DNA of 64,000 nucleotides from Pisolithus tinctorius. Lineage: Eukaryota > Basidiomycota > Agaricomycetes > Boletales > Pisolithaceae. Location of the stretch: contig JANFAH010000042.1 in the NCBI GenBank assembly GCA_024663395.1, positions 124,001 through 188,000 on the forward strand. Reading direction: 5' to 3'. Position numbers and translations under genes: made by a program. The notes under the pieces were generated by a model, which was not told the DNA's origin, did not search any database, and was given only the letters and a program-made list of their open reading frames with translations. Every line of letters starts with the position of its first letter. The first letter of the stretch is position 1. Shown piece after piece: positions 45,022 to 54,285 of the stretch.

Positions 45022-48000
45022 TCACTTTACTGACAATGTGTGTGAGGACTCACCATTTTCAGATCCACTCTGTTCCTCCTCTTCATCCTCCCCCTCCTCT
45101 TCATCTCCCCCCTCCTCTCCCTCCTCACTGGCAGAGTCATCATTGATAAATGAATTCTTACCATCTGAGTCTTCTGATGTCTCATCATCACTGCCACTAT
45201 CTTCCACAATAGCCTCAGTATCCAAAAAGCCCTTCAAAATCTGCTTGACTGCCTTGGCCTCTGCTGCAGTCAATTCTTTCTTCTGTAGCTGCTTTCCCAC
45301 TTTGACATCTTTCTTCATGGGGGGCACTGTGTAATGTGAGATTCAAAGTGAGTGAGTGACTGAGTACCTCTAAGTCCTCCAAGAGGTACTTGCCTGTCTT
45401 TGCCTTGCATGCACCTTTGACCACTGCCAGGCCCCTTTGATTTTTCTTGCCAGACTTGGGTGCAGTAGGCTCTGCAGGACATGCCAAATAAGTGACTGGT
45501 GCTTGTCAACCCATGACCACTCACCATCTTCTTCCAATTGTGCTGGTTAGATGCAGAGTTGAGTCACTGGTCAATTATGATCATTAGGCAAGACACCCAC
45601 AAATTTCCCATTCATCCAGGGTAGTCTGCTGCAGTGCTGTGTGCATGTTGAAGATCAGTGACTGCTCACTTGCATGGTTTGACCAAATCAAAGGACACTG
45701 ACTGTTGTGGGTGCTAGGCCCAGTCTCCCCTTCTCCATCCCCTGCCAATTCAGTGGGATCAATCTTCTTGAAGGACAGCCCTGTGTGGATTGCATGAGTG
45801 AATGCTGTTAGCTATGGGCCAACACACACCTTTCAAAGTCTCTGTCAACTTTGACAAAGCATCTGAACATCCAGTGAAATCAGTGATTGCTGAGACATGC
45901 ATTCAGTGTAAAATCTTGCCTTCAACATTCCCAGGGACTTTGGCAGCAGCAATGGTAGCCAGTCATTCCTCCTCCATCTGTTTGTCAAAGTCTGCTACAC
46001 AGTGATCATCACCCTGTGCATTCTTCCTCTGATTGATTCATGCCACCCTGGAACTCAGCTTCTTCATATGTGCCCCCCTGGGTTGGAATACACAGGCTTT
46101 CTCCACCTCACTCATCTCCTTCTTCAATTGCCTTCCTTCTTTTTCTTTCAACTTCACTTCCTCTCCAGCAATTCCCAGTCACCATGAACAAATGTGCCAG
46201 CTTTTCTAAATGAGTCCAGACCCATACCTTCCTGGGGACCCCAGCAACTCATGGTGGTATTGTCATCAGCCCTCAGTGGCATCTTGACTTCATAGGTTTC
46301 CCACATTGCATTGGAAAACTTCATGCCCTCCACATCCTCCAGAGGGTCAGCCAGCTGGGCAACATGTTGCTCTGACTCTAGTATGGCAAGCTGTAAAATA
46401 AAATAAAAATAAGTGACCAGTTGCTTATTTCAGACCCACACACTCACCTCCAGGCATCTCTTTGCAGCATCATACAAATCAGGTGGGACCTGACCATTCT
46501 TCATCATCCCAAGTCCCTCAGAAAATAAAGTCTTCATGACAGTGGCCAGCTTGGCCTTGTTCTTCACATGCAGTTTGTGCTCCAATGCCATATGCACTGC
46601 TCTATTGTCAGTTGTCTTGTTTTCCATGGGTGCCAAGGTATCATATTCATCCATGGGCAAATGCACTTCTGGTTGCTCCTGTATCCCATCCCACCATGTC
46701 CAACTGTCCTTTGGGACACCACCACAAAACTGCATGAGATCCTGCACTTTGCAACACAACTCCCACACCACTGTAGTTCCCAAGTGCTGTTCATGGCATG
46801 CCTTGTCAAGTATCAGTGGTGCCAGTGCCTTCACCAGTTGGGCTGCCCCTTTGAACATGGCTTTCAGGAATGCTGTGACATGCATCATGTCAATGATGCC
46901 CTTTGCCACTATTGTCTGGTTTTCAATATCATAGCCCTCAAAGTTGACAAACTGATTGGGGGCTGGACAGAGATATGGAAGGGGTCATGTTGCCCATGTC
47001 CAGCTTTCCACTTGTTCCTGATAGGCTTGGATGTTAGCCTTGACACACCCCAAGAATTCTTCTCTGATGAAATGTATGCTGGCAGTTTTCCCAAAGTATA
47101 CAATTTCATATCCATGTTGTTCCTCATCAGATATCTCTGTGCCATGAGGAGGTTGGGCTGCTCTTGGCACAAGAAATCACCAATCTGCAATGAATACCAA
47201 CATTCTGGTCAGCAGAGCCAGAGAATAAGCAGCTGGTTGCTTGTTCTCACCATGGCAATGATTTTTTCAGAGCTTTGTCCACACCATGATGCATCCTGCC
47301 ATACTGTCTCCTTGCTGTTGACATGCCAAGGCAAAAAATGGTTCCACCCAACACACCACCTAGGTAGCTTTGCATCAGATTGACTGCTCCCCATCCAGTA
47401 CATGAAAAAACTCACACCTCCTTGATGATATCTCCCAAATCAAACTTAGGCATGCCAGTGGGATCATGGAAGAGTCATTGGATGTTGTTGAACATCAACT
47501 TGTCCCCAATGGGCAACACATTGAAGCTAGATGGGTGGCCTGTTCACAGTATGTACCCCTCATGCACCCACTCCAACTTGGCATGCACTGTGGCATGAAC
47601 CTTGTCATCATCACTGGTGGTCTCCACAAGGGTGATGTTTTGTCCTTTGATGGTGGCCAGACTAGCCAGTTGTCAGAAATATTGGGTCACCAAGTCCTCC
47701 CACTTGCCTCAGCTGATCTTGTCATTCACAGCCCAGAGGTGCCATGGGTTCCATCCCCATGCTGCTTCATAACATCTGCCCATGCACTTCCCCATATGTT
47801 TGCATACTCATCAACAATCTCCCATGCAAAGTATGGTGATCATATGGTTAAGGCCCACATGTCTCATGCCACCCTCCTGCACTCCTTATCCATGTTTGAC
47901 TCATCCTCACCTGCATGTTCCCTCACAGATGTCAACATTGGAACTGGAATGGGTGCCACCAGGAATTTGAATACATCCAAGACATATTCACACAGAAGTA

Positions 48001-50440
48001 ATTGTATCTGCAAGGACATTGAGATATGGACAATGATCCATGTAAAGGAAGACCACTTACTCCACCTGTGGAACACTGCCAGCTTTCAAGCTGCTGAGTC
48101 ATAAATCCAGTGTCCAGCTTCAACTTGACAGACCCTCCTTGGAAGTGTTTGAGGTGCATGAGTTTCATCACACTTGTGTACAACTCTTCATCTGCCAACA
48201 CCTGACTCAATCAGCTCACTTGAGTGCTACCTGCTTGACACCACACTTCTTGTACATACTTCTCAGCATCCTGGTCATTTTCCAGGGTTGCAAGGATGTT
48301 CAAAATCTGATACAACTTGTCATTGTCATCATCAGGCAGCATCACTACTGGTGTGTTGCCACTCAGGTTTTCCAACAACCAAGTGCATTTGGTGTGGATG
48401 TCCAATTTGTCTGGAATGTTTGTCATCAGCCATATAAGCGACTGGTCACATATTTGTTTTCACACTGACCTTTGTTGATGAAGTGGACCAACCATGACCC
48501 ACTTCATTCCAACTCCATCACTGCCTCATCCATTAGATCTTCCAACTTGTCCTTGTGCTCCTCCCCATAGACACTCTTGGTCAACTGAACCCCCTTTGTA
48601 TACTGAACATGGGTCCATTGGACAGTCATGAGCTTCATCACCTCACAGTGGTGATTTCATTGAGGAAGCTCACTTTGTGCTTGGCTACTTCCACCATCCA
48701 CCTCACATGGTTGGTATAGGTGCCAAGTTGCACCAGTTGCAGTGAACCCAGGTCAATTGCTGCTGGTGACACTGCCACCACCATTGCATTCCAGACTACC
48801 TTGTTTTGTAGTCCTTGCAAACTGATGCTATTCTTGAGCTGCACCAGATATCTGTCATTGAGTGGCCTTAGGTTATATTCATGTAGTTGGAGTATGGGCC
48901 CTCATTCCAGGTTGCATTGCTCATCAGCCTTGTCTTGGATCATCAGTGCATACCCCAGTGACAGGTCTGCAAGTGCTTTTTTGTTTGCCACACTCTGCAA
49001 GTCCACCTCAGTAAGCTCCATCTTCTTCAGGCACCTGTGACCATTATCATATCAAACATGTGAGACCAGTGAAGCTGGGACCACTTACAACATCCTTGCT
49101 CAAGATGACCTGATCAGACAGCTTTGGAAAGATTTTGTGATTGCATGTCAACCTCTGGCATACCTACCATCACATTTTACCTCAGCATGCATGTCTGATT
49201 TTCAGTCACTTCACACTTGCCTTGTGCTGATACACCATTGGTTGCTCTGCCTTTTCCACTGGTGTATTGCTCTGAGGGTTAGCATCAGACATCAGACCCC
49301 CTGGACAGGTCAGGACCTGCTTACCCCACTTGCAACTGGTAGGGGTTCCCACTCTTTACCACTACCATCATCTTGAGTAAGACAGATACATCAGTGACTG
49401 GTCAACAGACCTTGAACTGGTACTGACCTCAGTGGTTGTTGCCTTGCCTTTGCCCTTGGAAGCTTTGGCACCACACTTTCTGGTCAGAATTTCCTTGGGT
49501 GGTGGCTATTGGATCAGAATCAAAAATAGGCAACTGGTTGCTTATTAGGGCCAATAATATACCATCTGTGCCCTAGTGGATCCTTTATGGGCCTTCTTCT
49601 GATGCTTGCTCTGTGACTTGAAATCATGTCATGTCAGCAATCACCATGGAATCCAAGTCAACAGTGAGTGCTTTACCACTGCCTCTGTGACCCCTCCAGT
49701 TTCTGTTCCTGCAGTCTCTTCCACTTCATCCTGGTGTCCACATTTCTACATTGATGTCAGTTGTTAGCAACATGCACATGCCTCATGTGGACCATAACCT
49801 ACCTTGAATTTTTCTTGGGGCTCTTCTTCCCACCACTCTTCTGCAATGGTCAGAAATGATAAGTGACTGGTCACTTATTTTTGGATGATGCCAACTTACC
49901 TGTTTGATGACCATCTTTCCCCCCTCTTCACCCTCAGGTGCAGTTGCCTATGGGTGTTGACAAGAATAAGCAACTGGTCACTTGTGGGAGGTGAGAGAGA
50001 AAAAAAAACTCACCTTTGTCTCCTTCCTTGCTGCTAACCTTTTGTGGGCAGCAGTAGACTAGGCATGTGAGAGATTGATGGCTGCACCCACATCTGTTCT
50101 AGTGGAAACACCCTGAAAAGATGGTCAAAATAAGCAACTGGTCACTTGTCAGAGGTTCCACATCACTTACAGTGGGTCTGGGGGGCTGGGAAAGTTGTGA
50201 CATGACATGATACACATGCAAGTCAGTGTGGTTTCCTGGAGATGAGGTATGGCACAACTTACCTGGGGCAGCAGTCCTTTTGCCAGACTTGCTGTTGTTG
50301 TTGGACTGCAGGCAGGGGGAGAGAAATAAGTGACTGGTTGTGTATTGTTCCAATGACTTTGACTTACCTTGGTCTGATTTTGGTTGGTGCTGGACAGGAT
50401 TTTGTTATTTGTATCTGTTTGTACTTAATCCAAATGCAGT
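45022..50440 (-). pseudogene. ParB/Srx-like domain gene, copy 2, with palindromic introns
   Basis: Large multi-exon gene on the minus strand, paralogue of 32065-35556. In order: a Lys/Glu/Gly-rich disordered N-terminus (49430-50440, e.g. PEGEEGGKMVIKQ and SGGKKSPKKNS), LKKMELTEVDLQSVANKKAL (49030), YNLRPLNDRYLVQLKNS (48825-48885) with GLQNKVVWNAMVVAVSP, then after a one-base loss near 48660 the motif NGNHHCEVMKLMTVQW, MLPDDDNDKLYQILNIL (48340), VDDD-free middle exons, WELCCKVQDLMQ and WTWWDGIQEQP (46690-46770), CLEV at an intron, and a very acidic end (EEGEEGGDEEEGEDEEEE) to 45022. RPL...GLQ and NGNH[H/R] are the two motifs of ParB/sulfiredoxin-like domains. At least one frameshift and TGA codons indicate decay. 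The 5' end is uncertain. Confidence 0.55.
45472..50367 (-). repeat. At least ten introns sharing a second palindrome (AAGTGACYRGTCACTT)
   Basis: Introns at 45472-45524, 45543-45596, 46391-46447, 47185-47250, 48411-48469, 49372-49427, 49506-49562, 49841-49899, 49948-50013, 50113-50170 and 50306-50367, all 53-66 bp with GT-AG ends on the minus strand. Each contains a palindrome or near-palindrome with half-site AATAAGTGACY, often with one arm as AATAAGCAACY. The copy at 49858-49880 is close to perfect. The rest of each intron is not alignable with the others. Confidence 0.85.
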
Positions 50441-50449
50441 AGGTGGTGG

Positions 50450-51395
50450 TTCAAGTTCAAGATACAAAAGTTACATAGCCACCAATCTGACCTTGGTATA
50501 TACTTGTTTGTTGATTATATAATGCTGTGACTTCCATATTTGGAAATTAAATAATCAATCAATGAACTATGTGAAAGTGGTGCTATTTATTGCTTATGTA
50601 ATCAATTAAGTAAGCCATACTGGCTTGGGTGTGCACCCAATGGTTGTGGGCATGCCCCACAACAAAATAGGTGGCCAGTTGCTTATCTTGGGTATGTACA
50701 CTGGCATTTTGGTTGTCATACCTGTCCAGAGTTGGACTGACTCATGTGTGCACCTCACAGTTGTTGGCATGCCCTACAGCCATAAGTGACTTGTCACTTA
50801 TCTTCATACACCAGCATGTTGGTTGATGCTTCTGGAAGAGTTGGTGTCCTTCTTGAAGAGAGGGACAAGGAGATGTGATGCAAGGAGCAGAAACTGGTTA
50901 TGAGCATTGTGACCAAAGTGTACTTTATGTGTCATGACAGTGCAAGTTGAGTGGTGAAACTCACATGCCTGACCATCTGCTGGTGTTCATATACTGCTTG
51001 GCTGCTCATGTAATCCTCTGATGACCATATTTTCCAATCATGCAATGTTTTTCCCATGCTACTAATCTCCCATGCACTAGCAGTGGACAAGTGACTGGTT
51101 GCATGTCAAGCCAGGGCCCATGGCAATGAGTCCAGTGATATGGCTGCCACATACTTGTGATTCACCCTCCCTGATCTAGCTGTGAAGATGAAGGGGTTCC
51201 ACTGTTGCCTGGTGGCACAGATCAGCTATCAGCTGTGTGATTGCTGCAGTATGGTGATAACAGTGTGCTTACCCCTTGTCTTCCCCTGTAGCATCCCATC
51301 ATAGTTGTCACTGATGATCTGAATGTCTATTACCTGCTTTCCAACCTCAATGTCTGCCAGAGTTTCTGCAAGCTTCTGTAGCCCTTCCTCTTGTC
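50450..51395. other. No gene; imperfect duplication containing further palindromes
   Basis: Two imperfect units from GTGTGCACCCAATGGTTGTG (50631) and GTGTGCACCTCACAGTTGTT (50747), each holding the same intron-type palindrome (50669-50690 and 50780-50805). A further copy, GACAAGTGACTGGTTGCATG, is near 51086. I see no convincing coding exon around them. Confidence 0.45.
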
Positions 51396-52223
51396 ATGAC
51401 TGTGTGTTTGTCCTAAGTCCTCACTCCACACCCTTCTCTGCCAGTCATTCACTAGTGATCTCTTCAAGATGTAACATGCACAGCCTCCCCCTAATGTGAT
51501 TCCAGTGTGCTTTCCCAGTTTCTGACATTACTTGACTGATACTTTGACATTCTGACTGTCCTTGACTCACCTATTGCCAATACTTACCAATCTTTTGACT
51601 TTGCTTACTGATTCTTCACTTTTTGGCTTACTTATCCTTACCAATGTGCAGTGATGCTTTCTAAGATGATTACCTGCTGCTTGCATCCCTTACTTATCAG
51701 TTACCAATCACTTACCAAGTGTTTGCACCTTGTTTCCCATAGGCAATGCCCCTGTACTGTATATAAATCACTGTACTTAGATAGCTGAAAGAGAAGCAGA
51801 TGTCAGAGAGCCCCTCTTGCTCGCATTTTATCATCTCTCAGTGAATCATTCATCAGCTTTGATAGTTGAGACTTTAGTAAGGGTCTAACTATTGTCTACT
51901 TCACCTGTCATTGTCCATCATCAATCAGCTTTGCTCCAAGTCCTCCCTGAGCTCAGTGCAGCTCAGATCATTGAATTAAGTCTTCATCCATCCTTCTGTA
52001 GGCTGACAGCAGTCTACCCCATCACATCCTCTTGCATTCTTGCTCTCTTCATCAGGAGCACCCCCAACCCTCAGCACTCATCTTTGAGTGTTGTAGCTTG
52101 CAGAAACCACCCAAACAAAATGTTCCACCATCTAGGTACCATGTAGGCACACCACCACTTGCTCTTATTGTCTTGTGTGTTGGTTTTGGTTAGCTTTCAC
52201 CACTGAACCACACTTTGACTCAC
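51396..52223 (+). mobile_element. Family A scrap joined to a family B fragment
   Basis: 51396-51451 begins TGTCATGACTGTGTG and matches the family-A LTR start. From 51452 the sequence is family B in sense orientation: CCTCCCCCTAATGTGATTCC, CTTACCAATC motifs, TGTATATAAATCAC, to CTTTGACTCAC at 52223. The U3 frame is missing. Confidence 0.7.
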
Positions 52224-53943
52224 CCTAGATGGTAGAACCTTCTATTTGGGTGGGGTTTTTCAAGCTACAACACTCAAAGATGAGTGCTGAGGGTTGGGGG
52301 TGCTCCTGACAAAGAAGGAGCAGGAATGTGAGAGGAGGCAATAGGGTAGACTGCTGTCAGCCTACTGAAGGATAGATGATGACTTAATTCAATGTTTTGA
52401 GCTGCACTGAGCTCAGGGAGGACTTGGAGCAAAGCTGAGTGTTGATAGATGATGATGATAAGTGAAGTAGACAATAGTTAGACCCTTAATAAAGTCTCAA
52501 CTACTGAAGCTGATGATTGATTTACTGAAAATGATAAAATGCAAGCAAGAGGGCTCTCTGACATCTTCTTCTTTCAGCTATCTAAGTACAGTGATTTATA
52601 TACAGTACAGGGGCATTGCCTATGGAAAGCAAGGTACAAACACTTGGTAAGTGATTGGTAAGTGATAAGTAAGGAATGTAAGCAGTGGGTAATCATCTTA
52701 GGAAGTATTGGTGAGCATTGGTAAGGATAAGTAAGCCAAAAGGCAAAGAATCAGTAAGCAAAGTCAAAAGATTGGTAAGTATTGGCAATAGGTGAGTCAA
52801 GGACAGTCAGAATGTCAAAGTATCAGTCAAGTAATGTCAGAAACTGGGAAAGCACACTGGAATCACATTAGGGGGAGGCTGTGCATGTCACATCTTGAAG
52901 AGATCACTTCTAGGCCAAGGTGGGATGACAGAGAGGCAGTGCTGATCTGATGCTGATATAGTACATCCAAAAGCAGACAGGGTGAGTCAGATGTCAACAG
53001 GAGTCAAGCTTTGGGGGTCTGTGGGGTGACAGGAGCATAGGGATTGTGACTTTCCCCCCCTAACTGTCCTCTCAGTGAAGTAAATACACACTTCATGTAT
53101 GAGGCTCTGTTGGAAGAGGGGACAAAGGGGGAGTGTCTTCTGCTGTATCTTGCAATAAGGAGGCAAGATGTGTGTCATACTCATCATGGATGCAATCAGG
53201 GAGAGTGGAGAACAGTAGATTATACTGTAGCTGTCACAATTTTGGAAGAATGATGGATGAGACTGGGATGAAGACATTGCAGGGAGCAGGGAGGAAGGAT
53301 CCATATGCTTCTTGGACTGGAGCAACTGAAATGACCACATAAGACCTTTCCAATTGAATGATGGACCTGAGTGACCAAAGAACATCCTCCTAGAGGTCAT
53401 GCTGACAAAAAGAACACACTGTTCCAGCTGGATGGGCTGAGAGGGGGCAGATGAGGATGGCATGTACCAGGACACTTCAGGATGGAAGCTGGTAGGAACT
53501 CCTGGTAGATATATGTAGTCATGGTCCCTAGCAAAGGGGACTAGCAAAATGATTGATGTGGAGGTGGCCATATCAGAAGAATTAGCAAAATGAGTGTCTT
53601 TTGGAGGGAGTGCTGTAGAAATGTGTGGAGTGTGCAAATCCTTTCCAATTTTGGAATGTAGGATTGTGTGGCTGACCACTATCAGTGAGTGTGGGAATGG
53701 TGTCAGTATCTGTGGAATTGGTGTAGATCTGTTGAAATCTGGAATGCCATACATGGGTGCTTAAGCATTTTTATTGGCACTTAACTTGCTTCCTTCCTTT
53801 TTCTCTCTGGCATTGATGACTCATTCTTGTGTGAGGGATGACTGCCAATGTTTCTGGCTGTCCATCTTCACATGAGGGCTATGGTCTTCATCTCCATTCA
53901 TCAGCTGTATCCATGTCCACCTCACCAAATTTGGTGTGTGACA
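52224..53943 (-). mobile_element. Family B repeat, copy B5
   Basis: Starts inside the repeat at CCTAGATGGTAGAACC (about 100 bp of the terminus missing) and ends TTGGTGTGTGACA at 53943. It directly abuts the preceding fragment in inverted orientation, forming a tail-to-tail junction, and stands opposite copy B6, so 52224-56082 is a large inverted repeat around a 342 bp spacer. Confidence 0.8.
52987..53754 (-). CDS. Conserved family-B reading frame, unknown function
   Basis: 255 codons, uninterrupted. Same order of motifs as the frame at 15220-15888 (YGIPDFN start, FARDHDYIYLPGVPTSF, PIQLEQCVLFVSMTSRR, DPSSLLPA), with one local frame difference near HSGPSFNWKGLMW, and a longer C-terminus (IYFTERTVRGGKSQS) than the copy at 15220. 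No family recognised. Confidence 0.45.
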   Translation of the reverse strand: MYGIPDFNRSTPIPQILTPFPHSLIVVSHTILHSKIGKDLHTPHISTALPPKDTHFANSSDMATSTSIILLVPFARDHDYIYLPGVPTSFHPEVSWYMPSSSAPSQPIQLEQCVLFVSMTSRRMFFGHSGPSFNWKGLMWSFQLLQSKKHMDPSSLLPAMSSSQSHPSFFQNCDSYSIIYCSPLSLIASMMSMTHILPPYCKIQQKTLPLCPLFQQSLIHEVCIYFTERTVRGGKSQSLCSCHPTDPQSLTPVDI

Positions 53944-54285
53944 GTGGGAGGATGATGGTGATGATGCCAGAGGGGAGGATGACACAGAGGAAACCAGAGT
54001 GGAGGTTACAGTTGAGAGTCTTTGAGACCCAGGAGGAGGGGGAGCAATCAGCATAGGGTGTTGATGGATATTATAAATGAGGTCAGTGCCTCCAAGGATA
54101 TCAAAAAGTCTAAGGAGCAGAGGAACCTGCTCATGTGTGATTTTGTTCAAGATGGTTCTGGCAGGGTACAGAAGGGGGTTCTGTCAGTTGACATAGCAGG
54201 AAAGTTCTTCAAGCTGGAGGGCTTGGATTGTCACATGATAGATGTGGTTGAGAGGAGAATCCTCATCAACCTCATGATAAATTGT
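53944..54285. other. Spacer between inverted family B copies
   Basis: 342 bp. An open plus frame (54061-54345) reads MDIINEVSASKDIKKSKEQ, then VDIAGKFFKLEGLDCHMIDV, and runs into the repeat end. It looks more like coding DNA than its surroundings, but I do not recognise it; it may be an exon of a host gene into which the repeats inserted. Confidence 0.35.

Noticed and set aside
45038..45334. Plus-strand Ser/Pro-rich frame
   Set aside because: Complement of the Glu/Asp-rich C-terminal exon of the minus-strand gene.
46568..48104. Long plus-strand frames (271 and 212 codons)
   Set aside because: They lie opposite the ParB-like gene on the minus strand; the minus strand shows conserved blocks, proper introns and homology to 32065-35556.
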